64,000 nt of DNA, from the NCBI RefSeq assembly GCF_001499855.1, contig NZ_LQIK01000006.1, positions 1-64,000 of the forward strand, in the 5' to 3' direction. Each line of letters begins with the position of its first letter. Position 1 is the first letter of the stretch. A program made the position numbers and the translations under genes. The stretch is from Mycobacterium sp. GA-0227b. Lineage in GTDB: Bacteria; Actinomycetota; Actinomycetes; Mycobacteriales; Mycobacteriaceae. The notes under the pieces were generated by a model that was not told where the DNA came from, made no database searches, and saw only the letters and a list, made by a program, of their open reading frames with translations. Shown here one piece after another: positions 8,114 to 17,501 of this stretch.

Positions 8114-8458
8114 ATGGATTTGCGTGCAGAACTGTTGGAGACCCTCGACTTCGATCCCGGCGCGTCCCGTGTCTTCGGCCAGCCCTATGAAGCGGCCGAC
8201 GGCACGACCGTCATTCCCGTCGCAGAGGTGCGGGGGCGGGCACGGCGCGGCGGTGAGGCGAACGTCAGGGTGCTGACCAAACCGGCCGGCGTATTCGTCG
8301 TCAAGGACGGCAAGGCCGTGTGGCGACCCGCGGTCGACGCGACGCGCATCGCGTTGACGGGCATTCTGGTCGGTCTGGTCTCGGCGACGCTTGCCGGGGT
8401 GGCGATGGTGCGTCGCCCACCGTGGCCCGATCTGTACGGGGACATCTCAACGCGGTAG
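8114..8458 (+). CDS. GerW/YtfJ-like protein with C-terminal membrane segment
   Basis: A 114-residue protein. Its centre (FGQPYEAADGTTVIPVAEVRGR) matches the conserved core of the GerW/YtfJ family, known as spore-cortex-associated proteins in Bacillus but widespread and unassigned in non-spore-forming actinobacteria. A hydrophobic segment near residues 80-100 (IALTGILVGLVSATLAGVAM) suggests membrane anchoring close to the C-terminus. ATG 8114 is chosen because the family core then begins at residue 20; the in-frame start 20 codons upstream lacks a good ribosome site. Confidence 0.62.
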   Translation: MDLRAELLETLDFDPGASRVFGQPYEAADGTTVIPVAEVRGRARRGGEANVRVLTKPAGVFVVKDGKAVWRPAVDATRIALTGILVGLVSATLAGVAMVRRPPWPDLYGDISTR

Positions 8459-8558
8459 CCGGAATCGGTTCAGGCGGTTCGGCGACGTGCAAGCCCTAGT
8501 GCATCCGAGCGAATGGACGTTAGGGTGCTGAAAACGCTTGCGAGAGAGCGAGGCATCG

Positions 8559-9023
8559 GTGGACGGAGCGGTGACGGTGTCGATGGCGGCGCCGGCGGAG
8601 CGGATCTGGGACCTGATCGCCGATGTGCGGAACACCGGCAAGTTCTCCCCCGAGGTGATGGAGGCCGAATGGCTCGGCGGCGCGACCGGCCCGGCACTGG
8701 GCGCCCGATTCCGCGGACACGTCAAGCGCAACGAGATCGGGCCGGTGTACTGGACGACATGTGAGGTGACCGCCTGCGAACCGGGCCGCGAGTTCGGGTT
8801 CGCGGTGCTCCTCGGCGACAAACCGGTGAACAACTGGCACTACCGGCTCACTCCCGTTGACGGCGGCACCGAAGTCACCGAGTCGTTCCGGCTGTCCGAA
8901 TCGATACCGATGAAGGTGTTCTCGGTGTTGGGCGGTCAACTTCGACGCCGCCGCAACATCCGCGACATGCGCAAGACGCTCGAGCGCATCAAAGCCGTCG
9001 TCGAATCGCCCGACGGCGGTTGA
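8559..9023 (+). CDS. SRPBCC (START-like) ligand-binding protein
   Basis: A 154-residue protein of the SRPBCC/polyketide-cyclase-like superfamily. It has the usual opening beta strand and helix (VTVSMAAPAERIWDLIADVRNTGKFSP), the middle strands (FRGHVKRNEIGPVYWTTCEVTACEPGREFGF) and the long C-terminal helix. These proteins bind a hydrophobic ligand in a helix-grip cavity; many in mycobacteria are unassigned. GTG 8559 follows AGCGAGG at five bases and is preferred to the TTG seven codons earlier. Confidence 0.78.
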   Translation: MDGAVTVSMAAPAERIWDLIADVRNTGKFSPEVMEAEWLGGATGPALGARFRGHVKRNEIGPVYWTTCEVTACEPGREFGFAVLLGDKPVNNWHYRLTPVDGGTEVTESFRLSESIPMKVFSVLGGQLRRRRNIRDMRKTLERIKAVVESPDGG

Positions 9024-9043
9024 GGCCGCGGCGCGGTCCGTGA

Positions 9044-10003
9044 TCAGACGCTGCGCAGGCGACGTACGCGATCACTGATCGCCCGCTGCGATATGCCGGC
9101 GTTTCTGGCCAGTGCCTCGAACGCGTGCGGGCAGCCCGGGTACACGTGCAGCTCGGTGGGCACCCCGGCGTCGGCGAGGCGGCAGGCATAGGCGATGTCC
9201 TCGTTGCGGAAGATGTCGAGGTCACCCACGTCGAGGTAGGTGTCCGGGAGCTCGCCGAGGTCCGCGGCGCGCGCCGGCGCGGCGTACGGCGACACTGAAT
9301 CGGTTCCCGCGTCCGCACCGAGCAACGCGCCCCAGCCGGTGGCGTTGTCGTCATAGGTCCACGTCAGAAACGGCATCAGGGCCGGATTTTGGACGCTGGG
9401 GCGGTCGTCGAGCATCGGGTAGATCAGAATCTGTGCGGCGATCGCCGGCCCGCCACGATCCCGCGCCAGGAGGCAGACAGCCGCGGCCAGGCCGCCACCG
9501 GCGCTGTCGCCCATCACGGCGATCCGGGCCGGGTCGACACCGAGCGTCGTGGCGTTTCCGGCCAGCCAGCGTAGCGCTGCAAAGCAGTCCTCGACCGGTT
9601 TCGGGTGCGGGTGCTCCGGGGCGACGCGGTAGTCGACGACGAGCATCGGCACGCCAGAGGCAGCGACGTAGTCGCGCACCGCCGCGTCGTACAGGCGGCC
9701 GATGTGTTCGAGCCCGAAGATCATTCCGCCGCCGTGCAGATACAGTGCTGCGCTGCCGGGTTGTGCCCCCGCTCGGTGGTACCAGCCGAGCGGCACCGTT
9801 GCGCCGTCCTCAGTGCGCAACGAGTACCGCGTGACTTCGACGCCCTCGGCGGGGTTCCATGCGGCGGCGACCGAGTCGAACATCCGGTGTCCGTTGACCC
9901 GCCGCGACTCGACGTCGCCCACCGGTGCGGGTTCGATGTCACCGACTGCGGCCAGAAGCGGCGCCATCTCCGCCAGCACCTGGGCGTCGATGCCGAGAGC
10001 CAT
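9044..10003 (-). CDS. HSL-family esterase/lipase (alpha/beta hydrolase)
   Basis: A 319-residue esterase of the hormone-sensitive-lipase group (Lip family of mycobacteria). The oxyanion motif HGGG is at residues 90-93, the nucleophile Ser167 lies in GDSAGGG, the acid is in DVGDLDIFRNED and the His in GCPHAFE, so the triad is complete. It likely hydrolyses short-chain acyl esters; no signal peptide is visible. It starts 25 bases from the divergent glycosyltransferase gene. Confidence 0.87.
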   Translation of the reverse strand: MALGIDAQVLAEMAPLLAAVGDIEPAPVGDVESRRVNGHRMFDSVAAAWNPAEGVEVTRYSLRTEDGATVPLGWYHRAGAQPGSAALYLHGGGMIFGLEHIGRLYDAAVRDYVAASGVPMLVVDYRVAPEHPHPKPVEDCFAALRWLAGNATTLGVDPARIAVMGDSAGGGLAAAVCLLARDRGGPAIAAQILIYPMLDDRPSVQNPALMPFLTWTYDDNATGWGALLGADAGTDSVSPYAAPARAADLGELPDTYLDVGDLDIFRNEDIAYACRLADAGVPTELHVYPGCPHAFEALARNAGISQRAISDRVRRLRSV

Positions 10004-10028
10004 GGCCCAGACACTAACGTGGCTGAAC

Positions 10029-11467
10029 GTGTTTGTGGCCGAAGATCAGCGCATCGTCCCGTTCGCCACGGCAACGGTGCTCCCGATAGCCGGTCTGGCC
10101 GCCCTATTGCATTGTGTCGCTGGCGCATTGGGTAACGACTATTGGTTCGACGAGGTGTACATGTTGGCCATCGGCCGCCATCATCTGGACTGGGGGTCGG
10201 CCGATCAGCCGCCGGTTGTGCCGGCCCTGGCCGCAGTGATGGACACCATCGCGCCGGGGTCGTTGATCGCGCTGAGGCTGCCCGCGGTGGTGGCCACCGC
10301 GGCAGCTGTGGTGGTTGCGGGCCTGATCGCCCGTGAACTCGGATGTGACCGCCGCGCACAGGGTTTCACCGCCGCTGCCCAGGCGACGGTGATCTGGACC
10401 TCGCTGGCCGGTCACTGGCTGACGCCCTACAGCCTCGAACCTGTGCAGTGGCTACTGCTCATGTGGTTGCTGGTCCGCTGGATACGCCTGCGCGATGACC
10501 GCGTGCTTCTCGCGGCCGGCGTCGTGGTCGGTGTGGCGGCGTTGACGAAGTTTCAGGTGGTGTTGTTGTGCGTCGTGCTGCTGGGCGCGATTGCGGCGGT
10601 GGTCCGCGCGACCTTCTGCGCAGGCCGATGCTGTGGGCGGGGGCAGGGATCGCGCTGCTGCTCGCGGCACCGACATTGGTGTGGCAGTTCAACCACGGCT
10701 GGCCCCAGTTGCAGATGGCCCCGGTGGTGGCCGGCGAAGCGGAGGCGTTGTACGGCGGTAGATCCGGTATCGCCGTTCAGCTGTTGCTGTACGCCGGGGT
10801 GGCAGGTGTCGCGCTGATGGTCTACGGGCTGTGGCGGCTCCGCGATTTGCAGTTTCGCGACTACCGCTTCATCGGCGTCGCGTTCACCGTGCTCTTTGTG
10901 GTGTTCGTGGCGACCGCCGGACGGCCGTACTACCTGGCTGGGCTGTACGCGCCGCTGGCGGCGGTCGGCGCCCTGGCGTTGCAGCAGAGCCGTGAGGCTG
11001 GGTCGCGTCGCGTGCGCTGGCTGGTGTGGCCGGTGTACGCGGTGAGTGCGGCGTTGGCGGTTGGGACGCTGGTTCTTTCGGTGTCCATGGTGCGCGACGA
11101 CGTCGGCGAGCAGATCGCCGCGGGCACGGCCGAGGCGTACCGGAACCTTCCTGCCGAACAACGCGAGCGCACCGCGCTGATCGGCGGGTCATACATCGTC
11201 GCGGCGTACGCCGACGGCTACGCCATGCGGTACGGATTGCCGGAGGCCTACAGCGTCAACCGCAGCTACGGCTACTTCCCGCCACCACCGCGGGACAAAG
11301 ACACCGCCCTGTACATCGGAAAGGACCCCAGCGAGTTGAGCCGGTATTTCACCGATGTGCGGGTCGTGGGCGACGTCGGGGACGAGATGCGGGCGTTCTT
11401 GATGACCGGACGGCAGGAGTCGTGGGACCGAATCTATTCGCAATCACGGACGTTGACCGTGTCCTGA
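10029..11467 (+). pseudogene. Glycosyltransferase family 39-like membrane protein, apparent frameshift
   Basis: Two overlapping frames together encode one polytopic ArnT/GT39-type protein, expected to move a sugar from a polyprenyl-phosphate donor outside the membrane. The first frame (from GTG 10029) gives GNDYWFDEVYMLAIGRHHLDWGSADQPP and continues to LLCVVLLGAIAAVV near 10600. The second frame resumes with GPRDLLRRPMLWAGAGIALLL and runs to 11467. The switch lies at about 10592-10612, where a one- or four-base loss in GC-rich sequence restores a single frame of about 480 residues. Both parts look well conserved, so this is either a recent mutation or a sequencing error. The product would carry about ten membrane segments and a soluble C-terminal domain. 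Confidence 0.75.
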
Positions 11468-11551
11468 TTCGGCCTCGCGGTGCGGACCGGTTTGGTAGAA
11501 CCCGGTTGGACAGAACGACGCCAGTCAGCCGCGAAACCGAGGGAGCGTTCG

Positions 11552-12055
11552 ATGGGTCAGTGGTCACGAGAAGAACTCGAGGACGCGTTCCGCGGCTACC
11601 AGGATGCGGTGGTAGACATCGGCCGGACCTGGAACTGGGCGAGCTACGCCGACCAGTTCACCGAAGACGCGACATATGTCGAGCATGCGCTCGGCAACAT
11701 GTCCGGTCGCGAGGCGATCCGCGACTGGATCGTCCCGACGATGAACACCTTCTCGGGCAGCGAAATGCCGTTCTATCCCGTCGAGTGGTACTCGATCGAC
11801 GTCGACAAGGGCTGGGTCATCAACCGGAACGTCAACACGATGAAGGATCCCGGCGACGGCAGCGTGCACGGCACACCGGTCATCACCGTGCTCAGGTATG
11901 CCGGTGACGGCAAGTGGAGCTACGAGGAGGACGCCTACAACCCGATGAACTTCCTGGTGATGGTGCAGGGCTACATCCAACGCTGCCATGAGCTCGGCAC
12001 GATCTCCGACGACGCCCGGGTGTTCGCCGGAAACATGAACTGGCAGCTGTCCTAA
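11552..12055 (+). CDS. NTF2-like / SnoaL-like protein
   Basis: A 167-residue protein of the nuclear-transport-factor-2 superfamily. The opening helix (LEDAFRGYQDAVVDIGRTWNWASYADQFTEDATYVEH), the internal WI/GREAIRDWI helix and the beta-sheet half (INRNVNTMKDP, VITVLRYAG) are typical. Such folds act as isomerases, hydratases or simple binding domains. ATG 11552 follows GGGAGC. It precedes a cytochrome P450 gene by 44 bases on the same strand, so it may help in the same oxidation or lipid pathway; this is inference. Confidence 0.72.
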   Translation: MGQWSREELEDAFRGYQDAVVDIGRTWNWASYADQFTEDATYVEHALGNMSGREAIRDWIVPTMNTFSGSEMPFYPVEWYSIDVDKGWVINRNVNTMKDPGDGSVHGTPVITVLRYAGDGKWSYEEDAYNPMNFLVMVQGYIQRCHELGTISDDARVFAGNMNWQLS

Positions 12056-12099
12056 CGAATTTCCGCTTCTGCGGCCGCACACGGCCTACTCTCGGGAGG

Positions 12100-13419
12100 G
12101 TGGGTATCGCGACGCCGCACACATCTGGAGTACAGCTGGCCCGGGCGAACGGCACAGCGCCGCCGCAGGTGCCGTTGTCCGACATCGACCTGGGCTCCTG
12201 GAAGTTCTGGGTGCAATCCGACGACTTCCGAGACGGCGCGTTCGCCACGCTGCGCCGCGAAGCGCCGGTGTCGTTCCATCTTCCGCTCGAGACACCCGGT
12301 GTTCAGGAGGGGCCCGGGCACTGGGCGATCACCCGGTTCGACGACGTCTGGTACGCAAGCCGTCATCCGCACATCTTCAGCTCGAGCCCGAGCATCACGA
12401 TCAATGACGCCAACCCGGAACTGTCGGAGTACTTCGGCTCGATGATCGTGATGGACGACCCGCGTCATCTGCGGCTGCGCAACATCGTCAGCCGGGCGTT
12501 CACCCCGCGAGTGGTGGCGCGCACCGAGGCGTCGGTCCGCGACCGGGCCCGCCGTCTCGTCGAGGCGATGATCGCCGAACATCCCGACGGTCACGGCGAA
12601 ATCGTCGGGGAGCTGGCGGGGCCGCTGCCGCTGCAGGTGATCTGCGACATGATGGGCATCCCGGAGGACGATCACCAGCAGATTTTCCACTGGACCAACG
12701 TGATTCTCGGCTTCGGCGACAAGGACATCGCGCAGGACTACGAGGAGTTCGTCAAGGTCGCGATGGACATCGGCGCCTACGCGACCGCCCACGCCGAGGA
12801 CCGTCGGGCGCGTCCGCAGGAAGATCTGACGACCGCCCTGGTGCAGGCCGAGGTCGACGGTGAGCGGCTGACGTCGGCGGAGATCGCATCCTTCTTCATC
12901 TTGCTCGTCGTCGCCGGCAACGAGACCACCCGCAACGCGATCAGCCACGGCGTGCTGGCGCTCACCCGCTATCCCGAGGAGCGGGCGCGGTGGTGGGCAG
13001 ATTACGAAACCCTGGCCCCCACGGCGGTCGAGGAGATCGTCCGGTGGGCCTCGCCGGTGATCTACATGCGGCGCACGCTCACCGAGGACTGTGAACTGAG
13101 CGGCGTCAAGATGGCCGCCGGCGACAAGGCCACGCTGTGGTACTGCTCGGCGAACCGCGACGAGGACAGGTTCGCCGACCCGTGGACATTCGACGTGGGG
13201 CGTAACCCCAATCCCCATGCCGGGTTCGGCGGCGGTGGCGCACATTTCTGCCTGGGCGCGAATTTGGCCCGGCGTGAGATCAGCGTCGTCTTCGAGGAAC
13301 TGCACCGGCGGATACCTGACATCGCCGCGACCGAGGAACCGGCGCGGCTGCTGTCGCCGTTCATCCACGGGATCAAGCGCTTACCGGTGTCCTGGACACC
13401 TCCGTCACCGCCTGAGTGA
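12100..13419 (+). CDS. Cytochrome P450
   Basis: A 439-residue soluble P450 using heme and electrons from a ferredoxin partner to hydroxylate an unknown substrate. The I-helix oxygen-activating motif reads AGNETTRN, the K-helix ExxR is EIVR, and the heme loop FGGGGAHFCLGANLAR places the cysteine ligand at residue 384. The N-terminal pattern (PLSDIDLGSWKFWV) recalls mycobacterial sterol or lipid P450s of the CYP125/142/189 type, but family assignment needs alignment. The GTG at 12100 gives a normal length. It lies downstream of an NTF2-like gene, with no ferredoxin gene beside it. Confidence 0.9.
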   Translation: MGIATPHTSGVQLARANGTAPPQVPLSDIDLGSWKFWVQSDDFRDGAFATLRREAPVSFHLPLETPGVQEGPGHWAITRFDDVWYASRHPHIFSSSPSITINDANPELSEYFGSMIVMDDPRHLRLRNIVSRAFTPRVVARTEASVRDRARRLVEAMIAEHPDGHGEIVGELAGPLPLQVICDMMGIPEDDHQQIFHWTNVILGFGDKDIAQDYEEFVKVAMDIGAYATAHAEDRRARPQEDLTTALVQAEVDGERLTSAEIASFFILLVVAGNETTRNAISHGVLALTRYPEERARWWADYETLAPTAVEEIVRWASPVIYMRRTLTEDCELSGVKMAAGDKATLWYCSANRDEDRFADPWTFDVGRNPNPHAGFGGGGAHFCLGANLARREISVVFEELHRRIPDIAATEEPARLLSPFIHGIKRLPVSWTPPSPPE

Positions 13420-13490
13420 AACCGAGCCGCTCGCGTGGCCGTCCCCGGGAAAACCTGTGTCGTCGGCTGCTCGACGGGTAACCAACGGCC

Positions 13491-14591
13491 ATGCAACCCG
13501 AACACTTCCGCACTTTGCTGACCTCGAACGGCCCATACGCGTCGGTGTACTTCGACGATTCGCACAACACAGCCGACGCGGCCGCGCAGATGGAGTTGAA
13601 GTGGAGGTCGCTGCGTGAGCAACTCGAGCAGCAGGGCGCCGATCCGGCGGTGACGCAGAGCATCGAACAGGCCGTCGTGGAGACCACTCCGCCGGTCGGA
13701 CCCAGCGGCCGGGCCGTGGTGGCGAGCCGCGACGGCATCCTGGTCAACGAGCACCTCATCCGGCCGATCAGCCCCGTCGTGCGCGTCTCGTCGCTGCCCT
13801 ACATCGTCCCGGTCGTCGAACACGCCCTTGACCGGCCGACATACGCGGTGGTGATCGTCGACCACGAGGGTGGCGACATCACGCTGTACCGCGAGGGCAC
13901 CGCGGTGTCGGACACGGTTGACGGTGATGCGTACCCGGTGCACAAGGCGTCAGGGGCGGAGACACCTGGCTACGGCGATCCGCAACGCGCCGCCGAGGGG
14001 GCGCGCCAACAGAACATCCGCGCGGTCGCGGGCGAGCTCACCACCTTGGTCGACGACGCCGGACCGGAGGTGGTGTTCGTCGTCGGCGAAGTTCAGTCCC
14101 GCACCGATCTTGTCGCGCACCTGCCCGAACGGGTCACCGCCCTGGTCGTCGACGTGAATGTCGGCGCGCGGCACAGCGGTTTCGACGACGCAGACCTGCA
14201 GCACGCGATCGACCAGGAGTTCCAACACCGCCGCCTGGCCGCGATCGACGATGCCGCACAACGGTTCAGCGCAGAGTCGGGCCGAGGTGAAGGCCTGGCG
14301 ACCGAAGGCCTCGACGGCGTCACCGCGGCCCTGCGGGCCGGGGCGGTCGAGACGCTGATCATCGGCGACGTCGGTGATGCGACCGTCGTCGCCGGTGACG
14401 ACCTCGCGACGATCGCACCGAATGCCAACGTGCTCTCCGAACTCGGGACGGCTCCGACCCAGACCCTTCGCGCAGACGAGGCGCTCCCGATGGCGGCGAT
14501 CGCGACCGGTGCCGCGTTGATCCGCACCGATGAGCGCATCGCGCCGGCCGACGGCGTCGCGGCGATCCTGCGGTACGCGCTGCCCCGCTGA
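13491..14591 (+). CDS. Rv2629-like protein (baeRF family)
   Basis: A 366-residue protein collinear with M. tuberculosis Rv2629 as I recall it: GPYASVYFDDSHNTADA near the start, VNEHLI, PTYAVVIVDHEGGDI, EVVFVVGEVQSRTDL and ADEALPMAAIATGAALI towards the end. The fold resembles the central and C-terminal domains of archaeo-eukaryotic release factor 1 (baeRF group), suggesting ribosome-associated activity, but this is unproven. Rv2629 belongs to the dormancy regulon in M. tuberculosis; I saw no DosR palindrome in the 71 bases upstream here. Confidence 0.8.
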   Translation: MQPEHFRTLLTSNGPYASVYFDDSHNTADAAAQMELKWRSLREQLEQQGADPAVTQSIEQAVVETTPPVGPSGRAVVASRDGILVNEHLIRPISPVVRVSSLPYIVPVVEHALDRPTYAVVIVDHEGGDITLYREGTAVSDTVDGDAYPVHKASGAETPGYGDPQRAAEGARQQNIRAVAGELTTLVDDAGPEVVFVVGEVQSRTDLVAHLPERVTALVVDVNVGARHSGFDDADLQHAIDQEFQHRRLAAIDDAAQRFSAESGRGEGLATEGLDGVTAALRAGAVETLIIGDVGDATVVAGDDLATIAPNANVLSELGTAPTQTLRADEALPMAAIATGAALIRTDERIAPADGVAAILRYALPR

Positions 14592-14607
14592 CCGCCGCAG
14601 CTGCCGC

Positions 14608-15306
14608 TCAGCGGGCGCCGACGATATTGGCCAGCGCCGCGATCGAAGTGTCGTCGAGGTGCTGGCACAGCTCGAGAGGATGTTCGAAAACCCGTTGTGC
14701 CCCAGACTTTTCGAGCTCTGAACGGGACACTCCCCCGCTCAGCACCCCGATGCTGCCGACTCCGGCGCGCCGACAGGCCTCCATATCCCACACCGTGTCG
14801 CCCAGGAAGACGGCGTGCGAGGCCGTCACCCCGGCGCGCTCGAGCGCGATCTCGATGATGTCGGGTTCGGGTTTGGCGGTGTCCACGTCCTTCGACGACG
14901 TCACCGCGAACACCAGGTGGTCGCAGTCGAGCACCTCGCGCAGGACCGACAACTCCTCCTCCGGAGCCGAGGTCGCCAACACGACCCGGATGTCGAGCTT
15001 GTGGACGGCTTCGAGCAGTTCCCGCGCACCCGGCAACCGTCTGAGATGGGGTGCCAGTTCCTTGTAATAGCGCGAGTGCAGATCCTTGGCCTGCTCACGC
15101 GCTGCCTCGCCGGCTGCCCCGGCCAGGGTGTTGACCAGCGTCGTGCCGTCCATCCCGATCGAGCGGTGGATGCGCCAAGCCTCAACGGGGTGGCCGGCCT
15201 CCTCGAACGCCCGGTACCACGCGTACACGTGCAGGTAGTTCGAGTCGACCAGCGTGCCGTCGACGTCGAACAACACCGCCGACGTGGTCTTCGCCCGGCC
15301 GGTCAC
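14608..15306 (-). CDS. HAD-superfamily phosphatase
   Basis: A 232-residue HAD hydrolase of the phosphoglycolate phosphatase/beta-phosphoglucomutase group. Motif I is FDVDGTLVDS, motif II is in VVLATSAP, motif III Lys is in KPEPD and motif IV is FLGDTVWDMEA; an alpha-helical cap lies between motifs I and II. The substrate is unknown. The GTG start at 15306 overlaps the stop codon of the upstream gene (GTGA), so translation of the two is probably coupled. Confidence 0.85.
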   Translation of the reverse strand: MTGRAKTTSAVLFDVDGTLVDSNYLHVYAWYRAFEEAGHPVEAWRIHRSIGMDGTTLVNTLAGAAGEAAREQAKDLHSRYYKELAPHLRRLPGARELLEAVHKLDIRVVLATSAPEEELSVLREVLDCDHLVFAVTSSKDVDTAKPEPDIIEIALERAGVTASHAVFLGDTVWDMEACRRAGVGSIGVLSGGVSRSELEKSGAQRVFEHPLELCQHLDDTSIAALANIVGAR

Positions 15307-15746
15307 GGACGGCGCTGTTCGGGTGCCCGGGTGTGGTCGGAACGGGTGGGTGGATCCGCCGGTGTCCCATCGGCTGAGGTGGCGGCGGCATCCGTGGTGC
15401 CGGCCCTGGGGTCGAGAGCGTCGGCGCGGGCGCGTTGTTCGTTGAGTTCGTCGCGCTTGGTGGTCACGTCGTCGCGATGCGTGCGGGCGGCGTCCTGCAG
15501 CCGGGCCGCCTCGGCCGCCTTCGCCTCCGCCTCCGCCTGCGCGGCGCGGGCCCGTGCCTCGGTCTCCTGGGCCACGTTCTCGCGCTTGTCGACGTGCTGG
15601 GTCTTCTGGTCGATCTCCGCCCGGAGCCGGTCGGCCTCCATGCGGCGGCGCTTGGTGCGCGCATTGCGTGCCAGGAACGCCACCAGCGCGATGACGGCGA
15701 TCACCGCGATGGCGACGACGATCCACACGATGACGTTGCTATCCAT
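15303..15746 (-). CDS. Membrane-anchored coiled-coil protein
   Basis: A 147-residue protein with one N-terminal membrane helix (IVWIVVAIAVIAVIALVAFLA, about residues 5-25), a basic stop-transfer stretch, then a charged Ala/Glu/Arg coiled coil to about residue 110 and a disordered Thr/Pro/Asp tail. No enzyme domain is visible. Its stop overlaps the start of the HAD phosphatase gene. It may be a scaffold or envelope-stress type protein; no function can be assigned. Confidence 0.7.
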   Translation of the reverse strand: MDSNVIVWIVVAIAVIAVIALVAFLARNARTKRRRMEADRLRAEIDQKTQHVDKRENVAQETEARARAAQAEAEAKAAEAARLQDAARTHRDDVTTKRDELNEQRARADALDPRAGTTDAAATSADGTPADPPTRSDHTRAPEQRRP

Positions 15747-15844
15747 GTCGGCTCCTTCGATCGGTCGAGCCGGCTCATTGACGAACCCGCTAATTCTGCG
15801 GGTAACCGGGCGCAGGCCCGGTTAAACGGGGTGGGCCGCAGTCG

Positions 15845-16243
15845 CTACAGCGTCGCGGTCAGCGGGCCGGCCGGCGCGCAGACCGGTTGCGGCGGGTTAC
15901 CCGTCGTCGAGCAACCTCGACCGGTGGCGACATAGGTGGCGCCGGGCTGGTGCGGCGAGAAGTACACCCGCGCCGGCAACAGCCCGTTGTTCTGCTCGCA
16001 CCGCCCGGGGCCCTGGCCACCCTGCAGTTGGACGCAGGCGATCGATTGATACGGGATGGCGCCGTCGCATCCCGCCGGTGACATCGTCACGGCCACCATG
16101 GCGGTGCCCGAGACTTCGACGACGTGTGGCGGGGACAGCGTGTAGGTGCACGGCGGCGTCTGGGGATCGGCGCCCGCCGCGGCGGTGATCGGTAGACAGC
16201 TCAGGGCGACGGTGAGGACCGAAACCATCAGCGACCTGATCAT
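15845..16243 (-). CDS. Secreted Cys-containing protein, unknown
   Basis: A 132-residue exported protein. A signal peptide (MIRSLMVSVLTVALSCLPITAAAGA) is followed by a mature part with six cysteines in pairs, suggesting disulfide bonds outside the cell. A GRGCSTTGNPPQPVC stretch sits near the C-terminus. I do not recognise the family. It stands alone between the coiled-coil and glycosyltransferase genes. Confidence 0.65.
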   Translation of the reverse strand: MIRSLMVSVLTVALSCLPITAAAGADPQTPPCTYTLSPPHVVEVSGTAMVAVTMSPAGCDGAIPYQSIACVQLQGGQGPGRCEQNNGLLPARVYFSPHQPGATYVATGRGCSTTGNPPQPVCAPAGPLTATL

Positions 16244-16298
16244 TCCCAGATCCTAAGCCACCCTGGGCGCGTAAATGGCCGTCTCGCCGCGGTTTGCG

Positions 16299-17405
16299 TC
16301 AGCGCACGCCCAGCGCCTGCAGCATGCCGGTCGCGGCCCTCGGCCAGGTGAACTGTTCGGCGCGGCGGCGGGCCTCGTTGCGACGCACCGTTTCCGGACG
16401 GCTGATGACCGACGCGACGGCGTTCGCGATCGCGACCGGGTCGTTGTCGGCGGCCGCTCCGCTTTCGGCGTCCAGGATCTCGGTGAGCGCCGACGTACGC
16501 GACACCACCGCTGGTGTCCCACACGCGAGCGCTTCCAGTGCGGCCAGCCCGAACGTCTCGTGCGGGCCGGGCGCCAACGCGACGTCGGCGGTCGCCAGGA
16601 TCGTTGCGACGGTGTCGCGGCAGCCGATGTAGCCGGTGAAGTCGACGGGCAGACGCGCGGCCTGCCGTTCGAGCCGCGTCCGCAGCGGCCCGTCCCCCAC
16701 GACGACGAGCCTGGCGTCGACGCCCGTGGCGCGCAGTGCCGCAACGGTGTCGATGCTGCGGTGGGCATGCTTTTCCACCGACAGGCGACCGCAATGCACC
16801 AGCAGCGTCTGCTCCGGGGCGGCCCAGCGTTTCCGGACCGACGCGGAGCGGTGGCGGGGATGGAACTGGTCGAGGTCCACCCCCAGCGGCACGGTGAACA
16901 CATTCGAGGCGTGGATGCGGTCGAACTCGTCACGCGCGAACCCCGTCGTACACACCACCGCGTCATAACTTTGGGCGGTGCGACGGTTCGCGATGTCGGC
17001 GACCATGCGCGCGGCCCGCTTCGGAAGCACCTGCCCGACAAGGCGATCGAGCCGCTCATGCGAAATCATCACCGTCGCGACGCCGTGATGTCGGCCCCAA
17101 GCGCCCAGGGAACGCAGCGTGAGCCGATCCGACACCTCGACGGCATCGGGGGTGAGCTGTTCCAGCAGTGCGGTCACCGGACCGGGCAGCGCCGCGCGAT
17201 ACCCGCCCGTGAACGGAATACCGCGCGCGGGCAACGAGATCCGAACGACTCCTGACGGCAGCCGCCGCGACTCGGGGCGTGCTCCCGGCACGACAAGGTA
17301 AACCTCGTGACCGCGTGCGCAGTATTCGGCACCGAGTCGGTCGACCGCCGTGCGTAGGCCGCCCGAGCGCGGGCCGTAGAAGTTCGCTACCTGCACAACC
17401 CGCAT
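16299..17405 (-). CDS. Glycosyltransferase family 4
   Basis: A 368-residue GT-B enzyme. The N-terminal acceptor domain starts VVQVANFYGPRSGGLRTAV, with the Gly-rich loop of retaining GT4 enzymes. The donor domain holds VPLGVDLDQFHP, LLVHCGRLSVEKH, VVVGDGPLR and the EX7E region ETFGLAALEALACGTPAV. It probably transfers mannose or another hexose from a nucleotide-sugar donor onto a lipid or glycan of the envelope. The acceptor is unknown; no other glycan genes are adjacent. Confidence 0.85.
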   Translation of the reverse strand: MRVVQVANFYGPRSGGLRTAVDRLGAEYCARGHEVYLVVPGARPESRRLPSGVVRISLPARGIPFTGGYRAALPGPVTALLEQLTPDAVEVSDRLTLRSLGAWGRHHGVATVMISHERLDRLVGQVLPKRAARMVADIANRRTAQSYDAVVCTTGFARDEFDRIHASNVFTVPLGVDLDQFHPRHRSASVRKRWAAPEQTLLVHCGRLSVEKHAHRSIDTVAALRATGVDARLVVVGDGPLRTRLERQAARLPVDFTGYIGCRDTVATILATADVALAPGPHETFGLAALEALACGTPAVVSRTSALTEILDAESGAAADNDPVAIANAVASVISRPETVRRNEARRRAEQFTWPRAATGMLQALGVR

Positions 17406-17501
17406 GCGCTCAATGTGACCGCGGTGCGTGTGCGGTCACCAACGAGGCGATGACGCTCGGGCGAAGTGCGCGTTAACAACGCTGGTGAAGTGTCGACTGC
17501 G

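Noticed and set aside
9702-10028. Upstream extension of the glycosyltransferase frame
   Set aside because: It overlaps the opposite-strand esterase gene, and the translation lacks any family features before GTG 10029.
13420-13490. DosR (dormancy) box before the Rv2629-like gene
   Set aside because: No palindrome resembling GGGACT-N4-AGTCCC is present, although the M. tuberculosis homologue is in that regulon.
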